Assembly (NCBI RefSeq): GCF_026183895.1 | Contig: NZ_JAPFQI010000021.1 | Span: 1-64,000 of the forward strand | DNA: 64,000 nt | DNA from: Sabulicella glaciei | GTDB lineage: Bacteria > Pseudomonadota > Alphaproteobacteria > Acetobacterales > Acetobacteraceae | Reading direction: 5' to 3' | Shown here: positions 44,178 through 52,666 of the stretch, piece after piece | How positions within the stretch are numbered: the first letter of the stretch is position 1 | Layout: each line of letters begins with the position of its first letter | Made by a program: the position numbers and the translations under genes | Notes under the pieces: generated by a model | Databases searched by the model: none | What the model saw: only the letters and a program-made list of their open reading frames with translations | What the model was told of the DNA's origin: nothing

Positions 44178-46751
44178 ATGCGAGAAACCGGCCCTGGCGC
44201 CCCCAACCAGACCGATCTTTCGGCCTGCGACCGCGAACCCATCCACCTGCTTGGCGGCATCCAGCCCTTCGGCTTCCTGCTCGCCATCTCGCCGGATTGG
44301 GAGATTCGCCGCGCCTCCGCCAATGCCGCCGAATGGACCGGCATCGCGCCCGAGGCGCTGATCGGCACGGAGGCGCGCGACATCCTGGATGGCGAGGCGG
44401 TGCACGAGATCCGCTCGCGCCTGCAGATGCTGATGGGCACGGCGCATGTGGAGTCGCTCTTCGGCCTGCACGCCTTTCCCGGCCGCGCGCCGGTGGACGT
44501 GGCGGTGCACATGGCGGCCGACGGCTTCGTGCTGGAGTTCGAGCGCCACGCGCCGGAGGATGCGGGCGCCGCCGCCGCGGTGCGCGACGCGATCGGGCGG
44601 CTGCAGAACATCGCCGACTACCCCGCCCTGTGCCGCTCGGTGACGCGCCATCTGCGCGCCCTGTCGGGCTTCGACCGCGTGATGATGTACCGCTTCGACG
44701 AGGATGGCTCGGGCGAGGTGGTGGCGGAGGCGGCGCGCGCCGGGCTGGGCTCCTTCCTGGGACAGCGCTTCCCCGCCTCCGACATCCCGCGCCAGGCGCG
44801 GGCGCTGTACGAGCGCAACACCATCCGCGTCATCGCCGACGCGACGGCGTTGCCCGTCCCCATCGTTCCGGCGCTGGACGCCTCGGGGCTGCCGCTCGAC
44901 CTGTCCATGAGCGTGGGGCGCGCCGTCTCGCCCGTGCATCTCGAATATCTCCGCAACATGGGCGTCGCGGCCTCGCTTTCCGTGTCCATCCTGCGGCAGG
45001 GACGGCTTTGGGGCCTGCTGGCCTGCCACAACCTGAAGCCCTGCACCCTCTCTCTGGCCAAGCGCTCCGCGATCGACTTCCTCGGCCAGATGCTGTCCTG
45101 GCTGCTGGAAAGCCGCGAGCGCGAGGCGGGACGCGCGGCGGAGCGCGTGGCCTACGAGACCCATGCCCGCCTGGCCGATGCGTTGCTGTCGCGCGGCTCC
45201 GGCCTGGCCGGCTTGGCCGATCACCTCGCGCCGCTGCGCGCGCAGATGGAGGCGGACGGGCTGGCGCTGTGCCTGGGCGGGCGGGTGACGGCGGATGGCG
45301 ACGTGCCCTCCCAGGAGGCGCTGCATTCGCTGATCACCCTGCTGGAAACGCGTTCGGAGGGGCGAGTGCTGGCGATGGACTCGCTGGGCGCGATCCATCC
45401 GCCGGCCATTGCCTTCGCGGCGATCGGCAGCGGGATGCTGGCCGTGCCGCTGCCGCGCTCCCCGCGCGACTGGATCCTGTTCTTCCGCAAGGAGGCGGCG
45501 CGCAAGGTCACCTGGGCCGGCCGCCCCGCCAAGGCGCTGGAGCCGAGCGCGGACGGGCTGCGCCTGTCGCCGCGCAAGAGCTTCGAGGCCTGGGAGGAAA
45601 CGGTGCGCGGCCGTTCGGTCCCCTGGGGCCTGACGGAAACGACGCTCGCGGAATCGCTGCGCGTCACCCTGCTGGAAGTGGCGCTGCGCCTCGCCGACCG
45701 CGCGGAGCGCGCCTTCCACGCCGCGCAGGACCGGCAGGAATTGCTGATCGCGGAGCTGAACCACCGCGTCCGCAACATCCTGAGCCTCACGCGCGGCATC
45801 GTCGCGCAGAGCCGCGGCGGCGCGGACTCGGTCGCGGAGTTCTCGCGCATCGTCAGCCAGCGCATCCAGGCGCTGTCGCGCGCGCATGACCAGATCAACG
45901 ACGGCAGCGGCGAGTCGGTGTCGCTGCGCAGCATGATCCTGCGCGAGGCGGAGGCCTATCTGGGCGTGTCGCGCGAGCGGCTGATCATCGAGGGCGGCGA
46001 CGTGACGGTGGAGCCGGGCGCCGTGGCCACCCTCGCCCTCGTGCTGCACGAGATGATCACCAACGCGGCGAAGTACGGGGCGCTGCTCGGCTCGCACGGG
46101 CTGATCCGCATCACCATCGGCCGCGACGCGCTGGGCGCGCTGGTGCTGGACTGGACGGAAAGCGGCGGCCCGCCGGTGCAGGCGCCGTCGCGGCGCGGCT
46201 TCGGCTCCACCATCATCGAGCGCACCATCCCGCACGAGCTGAACGGCACGGCGGATCTGGACTACCGGCCCGACGGGCTGGTGGCGCGCTTCACCCTGCC
46301 GGCGCAGCACCTGCGCGACGGCACGGGCGAGGGCACGCCGCAGCCCCTTCCCGCCGCCGCGCCCGCCGCCTCCGGAGCCGGGCTGCCGGACACGGTGCTG
46401 CTGGTGGAGGACAACCTCATCATCGCGCTGGAAACCGAGGACCTGCTGATGAATCTCGGCGCGCGCTCGGTGGAGACGGCGGCCTCGGCCGAAGGGGCGT
46501 TCCGGCTGCTGCAGGAGTTGCGGCCCGACCTCGCCATCCTCGACTTCAACCTGGGGCGGGGCAACTCCGTGCCGGTGGCGGAGCGGCTGCAGGCGATGGG
46601 CGTGCCCTTTGTCTTCGCCACGGGCTATGGCGAGGCCTCCTTCATCTCCGACGCGATGGAGAACGTGCCGGTGCTGCAGAAGCCCTTCGAGGCGGACAGC
46701 CTGCTGGCCGCCTTCGCCCGTCTCGGGACGCCCACCACGGCGCGCCCGTGA
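44178..46751 (+). CDS. bphP: Bacteriophytochrome with HWE histidine kinase and receiver domain
   Basis: 857-residue red/far-red photoreceptor. Cys17 (SACDREPIHLLGGIQPFG) is the conserved biliverdin attachment site. The PAS (about 20-115), GAF (about 140-300, with PASDIPRQARALY and SPVHLEYLRNMGV) and PHY (about 325-505, tongue motif LSPRKSFEAWEE) modules are complete. The output is an HWE-type kinase (ELNHRVRNILSL, His529), then a C-terminal receiver (VLLVEDN near 740; phospho-acceptor Asp789 in AILDFNLG). The fused receiver makes it a self-contained hybrid kinase. Its stop overlaps the start of the heme oxygenase gene that makes biliverdin. Confidence 0.96.
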   Translation: MRETGPGAPNQTDLSACDREPIHLLGGIQPFGFLLAISPDWEIRRASANAAEWTGIAPEALIGTEARDILDGEAVHEIRSRLQMLMGTAHVESLFGLHAFPGRAPVDVAVHMAADGFVLEFERHAPEDAGAAAAVRDAIGRLQNIADYPALCRSVTRHLRALSGFDRVMMYRFDEDGSGEVVAEAARAGLGSFLGQRFPASDIPRQARALYERNTIRVIADATALPVPIVPALDASGLPLDLSMSVGRAVSPVHLEYLRNMGVAASLSVSILRQGRLWGLLACHNLKPCTLSLAKRSAIDFLGQMLSWLLESREREAGRAAERVAYETHARLADALLSRGSGLAGLADHLAPLRAQMEADGLALCLGGRVTADGDVPSQEALHSLITLLETRSEGRVLAMDSLGAIHPPAIAFAAIGSGMLAVPLPRSPRDWILFFRKEAARKVTWAGRPAKALEPSADGLRLSPRKSFEAWEETVRGRSVPWGLTETTLAESLRVTLLEVALRLADRAERAFHAAQDRQELLIAELNHRVRNILSLTRGIVAQSRGGADSVAEFSRIVSQRIQALSRAHDQINDGSGESVSLRSMILREAEAYLGVSRERLIIEGGDVTVEPGAVATLALVLHEMITNAAKYGALLGSHGLIRITIGRDALGALVLDWTESGGPPVQAPSRRGFGSTIIERTIPHELNGTADLDYRPDGLVARFTLPAQHLRDGTGEGTPQPLPAAAPAASGAGLPDTVLLVEDNLIIALETEDLLMNLGARSVETAASAEGAFRLLQELRPDLAILDFNLGRGNSVPVAERLQAMGVPFVFATGYGEASFISDAMENVPVLQKPFEADSLLAAFARLGTPTTARP

Positions 46752-47275
46752 CCGTGGCCGAGGCGGGAAGCCGCGAATTCCTGCGCCAGGCGACGCGCGC
46801 GGCGCATGACGCGGTGGACGAGGCCTTCGGCGCCTACGCGATGGCCGGGCGCGACGGCTACACCCGTTTCCTGCGCGCCCAAGCCAGCGTCCTGCCGGCG
46901 ATGGAGCACGACCTGGACCCTAGCGCCCTGCTGCCGCCCTGGCGCGGGCGTGGGCCCTTGCTGGAAGCCGACCTCGCGGCGCTGGGCGAGGCGATGCCGC
47001 CCCCCGCCCCCCTCGCGCTGCCGCCGGGCGAGGCGGCGCGGCTGGGCGCGATCTACGTGCTGGAGGGCTCGCGCCTCGGCGGGGCGATGCTGGCGCGGCA
47101 GGTGCCGGCGGAATGGCCGGGCGCCTTTCTCCGGACCCCCGCGCCGCCTGGGCTGTGGCGCGCAGTGATAGCGCTGCTGGAGGCGGAGGACGCCGGCCCC
47201 GCCTGGCGCGAAGCCGCGGCCGCCGGCGCCCTCGCGGCCTTTGCGGCCTTTCTCAAGGCCGCACGCACCCCCTAG
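46748..47275 (+). CDS. bphO: Biliverdin-producing heme oxygenase BphO
   Basis: 175-residue heme oxygenase of the bacteriophytochrome-linked group. It opens heme to biliverdin, the phytochrome chromophore. The proximal heme ligand is in LRQATRAAHDAVDEAFGAY (His20). The distal helix carries GAIYVLEGSRLGGAMLARQV with the conserved glycines. The GTG start overlaps the bphP stop (GTGA), so chromophore supply is coupled to apoprotein synthesis. Confidence 0.93.
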   Translation: MTVAEAGSREFLRQATRAAHDAVDEAFGAYAMAGRDGYTRFLRAQASVLPAMEHDLDPSALLPPWRGRGPLLEADLAALGEAMPPPAPLALPPGEAARLGAIYVLEGSRLGGAMLARQVPAEWPGAFLRTPAPPGLWRAVIALLEAEDAGPAWREAAAAGALAAFAAFLKAARTP

Positions 47276-47345
47276 CGTTCACCAGGAGCGCAACCGCGCA
47301 GAAACCGGCACCCCTCGGAAAACGCGCGGCGTTCTCGTGGGAGCG

Positions 47346-48254
47346 TCAAACCTCCCGCGCCTCCGCCAGGATCAGGCGGCGCAGCCAGGCATGGCCGGCA
47401 TCGGCCTCGAGCCGCCGGTGGAACACCAGCGACAGGCGCGTGTGACGCACATTCACCGGGGTCGGGCGGGTGACGAGGCCGTGCGACGCCGCCATCGCCT
47501 CGGCGAGGCGGGCGGACAGGGTGATGAGGAGGTCGGTCTGCAACAGGATCTGCGGCACGGCCGACAGGTGCGCCACCACCGCGCCCAGCCGCCGCTGCCG
47601 TCCCGTCCCCTCCAGCGCCACGTCCAGCGCCCCGTCGCGCGAGCCGTTGGGGGAATGGAGAAGCTGCGGCGCGGACAGGAAGCGGTCCAGCGTCAGCCCG
47701 CCCTCCGCCAATGGATGGTCGGGCCGCATCAACGTGCGGAAATCCTCGGGCACCAGGCGGATGCGGGTGTAGAGCGCGCCCGGCTCTGGCAGCACCGCGA
47801 CGGCGAGGATGGCGTCGCCGCGTTCCAGCAGCGCCTCGGCATTGGTGCGGTCGCCATGGCGGATGGCCAGCAGGCAGCCCGGCGCCTCCTGCCCCAGCCG
47901 GGCGAGGAGGCGCGGCGCCAGCACAGCCTCCGCGTATTCGCTGAAGGCGACGGGAAAGACGCGGCGGCTGGTCGCGGGGTCGAAGGGCGCCTGGGCGGCC
48001 AGGGTTTCGGCCAGCCGGTCCAGCGCCTCCGCCACCGGGGCGGCGAGGGCGAGGGCAAAGGCCGTCGGCTCCACCCCGCCGGGGCGGCGCAGGAACAGCT
48101 CATCCCCCAGCGCGGCGCGCAGCCGCGACAGGGCGTTGGACACGGCCGGCTGCGACAGGCCCAGCCGCTCCGCCGCGCGGGTGACGTGGCGCTCGCGCGC
48201 CACGGCGTCGAAGACGCGCAGGAGGTTGAGGTCGAGCTGGGACAGGTCGGTCAT
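47346..48254 (-). CDS. LysR-family transcriptional regulator
   Basis: 302 residues. The N-terminal winged HTH (LDLNLLRVFDAVARERHVTRAAERLGLSQPAVSNALSRLR) is typical LysR; the C-terminal effector domain begins near residue 90. It is divergent from the DoxX gene, which it probably controls. The gap 48255-48347 contains an imperfect dyad. It is not OxyR: the expected redox cysteine pair is absent. Confidence 0.92.
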   Translation of the reverse strand: MTDLSQLDLNLLRVFDAVARERHVTRAAERLGLSQPAVSNALSRLRAALGDELFLRRPGGVEPTAFALALAAPVAEALDRLAETLAAQAPFDPATSRRVFPVAFSEYAEAVLAPRLLARLGQEAPGCLLAIRHGDRTNAEALLERGDAILAVAVLPEPGALYTRIRLVPEDFRTLMRPDHPLAEGGLTLDRFLSAPQLLHSPNGSRDGALDVALEGTGRQRRLGAVVAHLSAVPQILLQTDLLITLSARLAEAMAASHGLVTRPTPVNVRHTRLSLVFHRRLEADAGHAWLRRLILAEAREV

Positions 48255-48279
48255 TCGCGCCGGTGATGATGAAGCTTCG

Positions 48280-48297
48280 CCTTTCCCATTGGAAGGG
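48280..48297. promoter_or_regulatory. Imperfect dyad between lysR and doxX genes
   Basis: CCTTTCCCATTGGAAGGG is nearly palindromic and lies in the 93-bp divergent gap, where a LysR operator is expected. The match is short and could be chance. Confidence 0.3.
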
Positions 48298-48347
48298 TTC
48301 GCGGCGCTGCGTCAGCTTCTGGGCAACGGAACAGGAGACTTCTCCCC

Positions 48348-48767
48348 ATGAACACCCAGTCCCATGCCATCGCCCTTCTTCGCATCTCCCTCGGCCTCGT
48401 GCTGCTCGCCCATGGCTTCGTCCTGAAGATCCTGGGCTTCGGCCTCGGCGGGACCATGGAATTCTTCGGCTCGCTCGGCTTTCCCCCGATCCTCGGCGCC
48501 GTCGTGGCGCTGGGCGAGACGGCGGCGGGGCTGGCGCTGATCGCCGGCGTGCTGGTGCGCCCGGCCAGCCTCCTTGTGCTGCCTATCCTGCTCGGCGCCA
48601 CCTGGCAGCATGCCGGGCAGGGCTGGCTCTTCACCTCCCCCGGCGGCGGCTGGGAGTTCCCGGCCCTGCTTTCCGTCCTGGCGCTGGCCCAGGCCGGGCT
48701 GGGGGCGGGCTCCTTCGCCCTGCGGCTTCCGGTCGGCCGCCCGGCGGCGCTGCCCCGGACCGCCTGA
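48348..48767 (+). CDS. DoxX-family membrane protein
   Basis: 139 residues with four hydrophobic helices, DoxX family: LLRISLGLVLLAHGFVLKIL, FFGSLGFPPILGAVVALGETAAG, LIAGVLVRPASLLVLPILLG and the last helix near FPALLSVLALAQAGLG. Members are linked to thiosulfate/quinone oxidation or membrane redox stress. An AGGAG lies near the ATG. Probably regulated by the divergent LysR protein. Confidence 0.88.
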   Translation: MNTQSHAIALLRISLGLVLLAHGFVLKILGFGLGGTMEFFGSLGFPPILGAVVALGETAAGLALIAGVLVRPASLLVLPILLGATWQHAGQGWLFTSPGGGWEFPALLSVLALAQAGLGAGSFALRLPVGRPAALPRTA

Positions 48768-48783
48768 GCGTCCGATCCTCCGG

Positions 48784-48817
48784 AACCCCCGCGTGGCCCC
48801 CGCCGCGCGGGGGTTTT
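48784..48817. terminator. Bidirectional terminator between doxX and zinc-ribbon genes
   Basis: AACCCCCGCG pairs with CGCGGGGGTT (10 bp), and the plus strand continues TTTT. On the minus strand the arm ends in GGTT. It fits a shared terminator for the two convergent genes. Confidence 0.75.
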
Positions 48818-48822
48818 CGCGT

Positions 48823-49290
48823 TCAGCCGCCCAGCAACTGGCTCACCCGCTCGAAGGGCGGCCAGGCGCGCGCGATCTCCCCGTGGCGCAGCACCACCGC
48901 GGCCCCCAGCGCCGCCAGCACGGCGAGGCTGGCGATCCAGGCCAGGGCAAGCCCCGCCCCGCCGCGCCGCCGGGGAGCTTCCTCCCGCGCGTCACGCATG
49001 GGGCGCGGCCCGGCCACCGGCATGAGCGGCGGCGGAAGCGAGCCGAGTTCCGTCCGGCCGCGCGGCAGGGGCGGAAGCCCGGGCGGCGGCATGGGCGCCT
49101 CCTCCAGGCGCGGCGCTGGGGGCGCGGCCGGGGCAGGGCTGGGCGGGGCCGCCTCGGGCGGCGGGGCGGGGTCGGCCGCCGCGGGCACCCAATCCTGCCG
49201 GCAGGCGGCGCAGCGCAGCTTCTTGCCCGGCGCCAGGAGCGACTCGGGCACGCGGTAGGCGGCGCCGCATTGCGGGCAGGTGATGTCCAT
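48823..49290 (-). CDS. Zinc-ribbon (MJ0042-type) single-pass membrane protein
   Basis: 155 residues. The N-terminal MJ0042 zinc ribbon (ITCPQCGAAYRVPESLL, then LRCAACRQDW) binds one metal with four cysteines. A long Pro/Ala-rich linker (40-100) and one C-terminal membrane helix (about 112-134) follow. Proteins of this form are often encoded beside ftsE in alphaproteobacteria, as here (divergent, 68 bp between chosen starts). The role is unknown, perhaps in cell envelope control. Confidence 0.8.
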   Translation of the reverse strand: MDITCPQCGAAYRVPESLLAPGKKLRCAACRQDWVPAAADPAPPPEAAPPSPAPAAPPAPRLEEAPMPPPGLPPLPRGRTELGSLPPPLMPVAGPRPMRDAREEAPRRRGGAGLALAWIASLAVLAALGAAVVLRHGEIARAWPPFERVSQLLGG

Positions 49291-49358
49291 CGTGGGACGG
49301 AATGTGCCAAGCCCGCCCCGTGGCCTACAAGGGGCGCTGGACGGAAAGGGGCAGGGGA

Positions 49359-50030
49359 TTGGTTCGCTTCACCGGGGTCGGCATGCGCTACGGGGGGCCG
49401 CGCGGACGGGCGGCCTGGGGGCTCTTGGGCGTGTCCTTCGAGCTGGCGCCGGCCTCCTTCAACTGGCTGCTGGGTCCCTCGGGCGCGGGCAAGTCCTCCT
49501 TGCTGCGGCTGATGCACCTGTCGCTGCGCGCCACGGAAGGCCGCGTCGAGGTGCTGGGCGAGGATGTCGCGCGGCTGTCGCGCTGGGCGTTGACCGGGCT
49601 GCGGCGGCGGATCGGCGTGGTGTTCCAGGATGACCGGCTGCTGCCGCATCTTTCGGCCTACGAGAACGTGGCCCTGCCGCTCCGCATCCAGGGCGTGACG
49701 GAGATGCGTCTCACCGCCGATGTGGGGGAGATGCTGCGCTGGGTCGGGCTGGAGCACCGGGCGGAGGAGCCGCCGGAGATCCTGTCGGGCGGCGAGCGCC
49801 AGCGCCTCGCCATCGCGCGGGCCATCGTGGCGCGACCCTCCCTTCTGGTGGCTGACGAGCCGACCGCGAACCTGGACGAGGCGCAGGCGCGGCGCGTCAT
49901 CGCCCTGCTGCGGGAATTGCACCGCATGGGCACCACCGTCGTGGTCGCCACCCACAGCGAGACCCTGCCCGTGGAATACCCCGCCCCCGCCCTGCGGCTG
50001 GAGGAGGGAAGGCTGGTGTCGCATGGCTAG
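49359..50030 (+). CDS. ftsE: Cell-division ATP-binding protein FtsE
   Basis: ABC-type ATPase that, with FtsX, couples division to peptidoglycan hydrolase activation. Motifs: LRLMHLSLR after Walker A GPSGAGKSS, VFQDDRLLPHLSAYENVALP, signature LSGGERQRLAIARA, Walker B LLVADEPTANLD and THSE. I chose the TTG at 49359 (GGGGA upstream), giving 223 residues, the usual FtsE size. An earlier ATG at 49302 adds a non-family basic N-terminus overlapping the promoter region. Overlaps ftsX by 8 bp. Confidence 0.92.
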   Translation: MVRFTGVGMRYGGPRGRAAWGLLGVSFELAPASFNWLLGPSGAGKSSLLRLMHLSLRATEGRVEVLGEDVARLSRWALTGLRRRIGVVFQDDRLLPHLSAYENVALPLRIQGVTEMRLTADVGEMLRWVGLEHRAEEPPEILSGGERQRLAIARAIVARPSLLVADEPTANLDEAQARRVIALLRELHRMGTTVVVATHSETLPVEYPAPALRLEEGRLVSHG

Positions 50031-50862
50031 GGGCGCGCTGCGCGGGCTGCGCGGCCGCGACCCGCTGGGACTGCGGCGCGCCTTCGCCGACCGGCTGCTG
50101 CCGGCGCTGGTGGCGGCCATGGCGCTGCTCGCCGCCCTGGCGCTGGCCGGGGCGCATGGCGCCGGGCAGCTGGCGCAGCGCTGGCAGGCGGGTGCCGCCG
50201 GCCCTGCCTTGGTGACGCTGCCCGCCGGGGCCGACCTCGCGGCGGCCTCCGCGGCGCTTTCCCCCCATGCCGAGGTCGCGCCCGTGCCCGAGGCGCGGAT
50301 GCGCGAACTCCTCGCGCCCTGGGTGGGCGAGGTGCCGGGCCTGCCGCTGCCGCGCATCCTGGAGGTGACGCCCACCGACCGGGCGGGGCTGGAGGCGGCG
50401 GTTTCCGCCCTGCCCGGCGCCCGGCTGGAGGGGCGCGGCGAAAGCGTGGCCCAGGCGGTGACGCTGGCCGCCGGGCTCCGGGCCCTGTCCCTGCTGCTGC
50501 TGCTGGTGATCGCGGCGGTGGCAGCGGCGCTGGTGGCCGTGGCGACGCGCGCCGGCATCGCGGCGCGGCGCGAAACCATCGTGATCCTGCACGAATTGGG
50601 CGCGCGGGATTCCGACATCGCCGGACGCTTCGCGACGCGGCTGGCCGTGCTGTGCCTGGGCGGGGCGGCGGCGGGCACGGCCGCCGCGGCTCTGGCGCTG
50701 TGGTTCCTGGCCGGGGCGGCGGTGCCGGTTGCCCTGTCGCGCCCCGCCGCCTGGGACGACCTGCCCTGGACGGGGCTGGCGGCCTTGCCCCTCGCCGCCG
50801 CGGCGATCGGCTGGCTGACGGCACGGCTGACGCTGCGCGCCTGGCTGCGCCGCTTGCCCTGA
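50023..50862 (+). CDS. ftsX: Cell-division protein FtsX
   Basis: 279-residue membrane partner of FtsE. One N-terminal helix (about 25-43), an extracellular loop (45-145) and three C-terminal helices (155-180, 208-235, 245-268) fit FtsX/MacB topology. The cytoplasmic segment RAGIAARRETIVILHELGARDSDIA is the coupling region. The ATG overlaps the ftsE stop. The sequence is less conserved than FtsE, and the position is the strongest evidence. Confidence 0.88.
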   Translation: MARGALRGLRGRDPLGLRRAFADRLLPALVAAMALLAALALAGAHGAGQLAQRWQAGAAGPALVTLPAGADLAAASAALSPHAEVAPVPEARMRELLAPWVGEVPGLPLPRILEVTPTDRAGLEAAVSALPGARLEGRGESVAQAVTLAAGLRALSLLLLLVIAAVAAALVAVATRAGIAARRETIVILHELGARDSDIAGRFATRLAVLCLGGAAAGTAAAALALWFLAGAAVPVALSRPAAWDDLPWTGLAALPLAAAAIGWLTARLTLRAWLRRLP

Positions 50863-50889
50863 GCCGGTGCGGGTGCGAAGCGGGGCGCG

Positions 50890-51495
50890 ATGCGCCTCCT
50901 CCTCCTCGACGCCGCCGGCGATCGCTGTCTCGCCGCCCTTTGCGACGGGGAAACCTTGCTGACCGAGCGGAGCTTGGCGGGACGCCACGGCCAGCCCGCC
51001 GCCCTGCCCCCGCTCGTCGAGGCGGTGCTGGAAGAGGCCGGGATGCCGGAGGCGGTGGCGGTCTGCGTCGGCCCCGGCTCCTTCACCGGCATCCGCGCCG
51101 CCCTGGCCCTGGCGGAGGGCCTCGCCCTGGCGCGGAACCTGCCGCTCTGCGGCGTTTCGGCCGGCGAGGCGATGGCCGCGGAGTGCGGCCCGGGCTGGCC
51201 GGTCTGGAGCGCCACGGACAACCGGCGCGGCGCGCTCTTCCTGGAAGGGCCGGGCGAGGCCGTGGCCCTCGCGGAGACGGCGCTGCCCATGCCGGAGGGG
51301 CCGGTACGCCTCGCCGGGGATGCGGCGCCGCGTGCGGCTGCCCGCCTCCTGGCGCGGGGGGCGCGGGTCCTGCTGACGCCGGTGCGGCGGCCCGGCGCGC
51401 CGGGGCTGGCGCGCGTGGCGCTGCGCCGCCTGCGCGGCGATGTCGCGCCCCGCATGGCGGAACCGCTCTATGTCGAGCCGCCGGCCACCACGTGA
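50890..51495 (+). CDS. tsaB: tRNA threonylcarbamoyladenosine biosynthesis protein TsaB
   Basis: 201-residue TsaB (YeaZ), the scaffold protein of the TsaBDE complex that makes t6A37 on tRNAs reading ANN codons. The N-terminal LLLLDAAGDRCLAAL and the conserved VGPGSFTGIRAALALAEGLA are diagnostic. Like all TsaB proteins it keeps the ASKHA fold without the metal-binding histidines of TsaD. Its stop overlaps the GTG of rimI, the common alphaproteobacterial pairing. Confidence 0.93.
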   Translation: MRLLLLDAAGDRCLAALCDGETLLTERSLAGRHGQPAALPPLVEAVLEEAGMPEAVAVCVGPGSFTGIRAALALAEGLALARNLPLCGVSAGEAMAAECGPGWPVWSATDNRRGALFLEGPGEAVALAETALPMPEGPVRLAGDAAPRAAARLLARGARVLLTPVRRPGAPGLARVALRRLRGDVAPRMAEPLYVEPPATT

Positions 51496-51932
51496 CGCCA
51501 CGCCTCGCCGGACCGGAGGAAGCGCCGCTGCTCGCTGCGCTGCATCACGAGGCCTTTCCCCCCGGCGATGCCTGGGACGAGGACGCCTTCGCCAGCCTGC
51601 TCGGGAGCCCCGGCTGCTTCGCCCTGCGCGCGGAGGGCGGCTTCGTGCTGGCCCGCGCGGCGGGGGGCGAGGCGGAGATCATCACCCTGGCCGTGCAGCC
51701 GGCGGCGCGTCGGCGCGGGCTGGGGCGCCGGCTGGTGGAGGACGCGGCCGCCTTCGCCGCGGCGCTGGGGGCGGAGGCGCTGTTCCTGGAGGTGGAGGAG
51801 GGGAACGCCCCCGCCCTCGCGCTCTATGCCGCGCTGGGCTTCCGGCGCGTCGGGCGGCGGCCGGGCTATTACGGCGCGGGGCGCGACGCGGCGGTGCTGC
51901 GCCTGCCGCTGAAGCCCGTCACGGCTTCCTGA
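51492..51932 (+). CDS. rimI: Ribosomal protein S18 alanine N-acetyltransferase RimI (GNAT)
   Basis: 146-residue GNAT acetyltransferase. Acetyl-CoA binding is through IITLAVQPAARRRGLGRRLV (V/I-x-x-x-x-R-G-x-G-x-L/R). The C-terminal FLEVEEGNAPALALYAALGFRRVGRRPGYY is typical of RimI. The GTG start overlaps the tsaB stop. Its end overlaps the convergent TusA-like gene by 14 bp. Confidence 0.9.
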   Translation: MTPRLAGPEEAPLLAALHHEAFPPGDAWDEDAFASLLGSPGCFALRAEGGFVLARAAGGEAEIITLAVQPAARRRGLGRRLVEDAAAFAAALGAEALFLEVEEGNAPALALYAALGFRRVGRRPGYYGAGRDAAVLRLPLKPVTAS

Positions 51933-52137
51933 CCCACAGCACGTCCTCGCCCTCCTCCAGCAGCTCGTAGCCCTGCTCGCGCAGGGTGCGGGGCAGGTTG
52001 CGGCGCGGCTCCTCCCCGGCGAAGCGCAGCTCCAGCACCTCGCCCGACGCCATGCGGTCCAGCTGCAGCCGGGCGCGCACAAAGGTCATCGGGCATGTCT
52101 CGCGCGTGATGTCGAGGCAGTGATCCGGTGCTTTCAT
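51919..52137 (-). CDS. TusA-family sulfurtransferase-like protein
   Basis: 72 residues from the ATG at 52137, which has GGAG 7 nt upstream; an ATG four codons earlier is less well placed. The TusA/SirA fold signature is DITRETCPMTFVRARLQLDRM: the CPxT/V-type motif supplies the sulfur-carrying Cys. It may carry persulfide for tRNA thiolation or other sulfur transfer. It is antisense to the rimI end and stands alone, upstream of and divergent from mucR. Confidence 0.8.
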   Translation of the reverse strand: MKAPDHCLDITRETCPMTFVRARLQLDRMASGEVLELRFAGEEPRRNLPRTLREQGYELLEEGEDVLWVRKP

Positions 52138-52238
52138 TTGAACTCCCATGAAAATCGCGCTGAATTTCTCAAGATGAGGCTTGCGGATCGGCGCTGAAAG
52201 TGAATATCCCTTCCCCCTACGACGGAGGGAGATTGATC

Positions 52239-52664
52239 ATGTCCGAAACAACGGCCGGCGCAGACCTGCTCGGATTGACGGCCGAAATCGTCTCGGCGCA
52301 TGTTTCCAACAATTCCGTCTCGGTGACCGATCTCCCTAACCTGATCACTGAAGTCCATCGCACGCTTTTGCATCTCGGCTCTGGTCCCGCGCCCCGTCCG
52401 GAGCCGGAAAAGCTTACGCCCGCCGTGCCGGTCAAGAAGTCGGTGACGCCCGACTACCTGATCTGCCTGGAGGACGGAAAGAAGATGAAGATGCTGAAGC
52501 GGCATCTCCAGACCGCCTACAGCATGACGCCTGAACAATACCGGGAGAAGTGGGGCCTGCCGCCCGACTATCCCATGGTCGCGCCGAACTACGCCAAGCA
52601 TCGCTCCTCGCTGGCCAAGAAGATCGGGCTCGGCACCCAGGGCCGCAAGGGCGCCAAGGGCTGA
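52239..52664 (+). CDS. mucR: MucR/Ros-family transcriptional regulator
   Basis: 141 residues, Ros/MucR zinc-finger regulator that in alphaproteobacteria controls exopolysaccharide, motility and cell-cycle genes. The N-terminal oligomerisation part is LLGLTAEIVSAHVSNNSVS. The C-terminal DNA-binding part is DYLICLEDGKKMKMLKRHL, then TPEQYREKWGLPPDYPMVAP and YAKHRSSLAKKIGLG. The ATG at 52239 has GGAGG upstream and is preferred to an in-frame ATG at 52200. Followed after 2 bp by the fur-type gene. Confidence 0.92.
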   Translation: MSETTAGADLLGLTAEIVSAHVSNNSVSVTDLPNLITEVHRTLLHLGSGPAPRPEPEKLTPAVPVKKSVTPDYLICLEDGKKMKMLKRHLQTAYSMTPEQYREKWGLPPDYPMVAPNYAKHRSSLAKKIGLGTQGRKGAKG

Positions 52665-52666
52665 GC

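Noticed and set aside
42693-46310. A 1205-codon open frame on the minus strand across the MFS and bphP genes
   Set aside because: It is antisense to well-supported genes, His/Arg/Gln-rich without domains, and results from high GC at third codon positions. The same holds for long frames at 57988-61698 (+), 38218-40671 (-) and 1331-2623 (-).
47346-48254. LysR protein as the OxyR acting on katG
   Set aside because: It lies 30 kb away, is divergent from doxX, and lacks the redox-active cysteine pair expected in OxyR.
52150-52238. Riboswitch or attenuator between the TusA-like and mucR genes
   Set aside because: The 89-bp AT-richer gap fits two divergent promoters; no conserved riboswitch-like secondary structure was seen.
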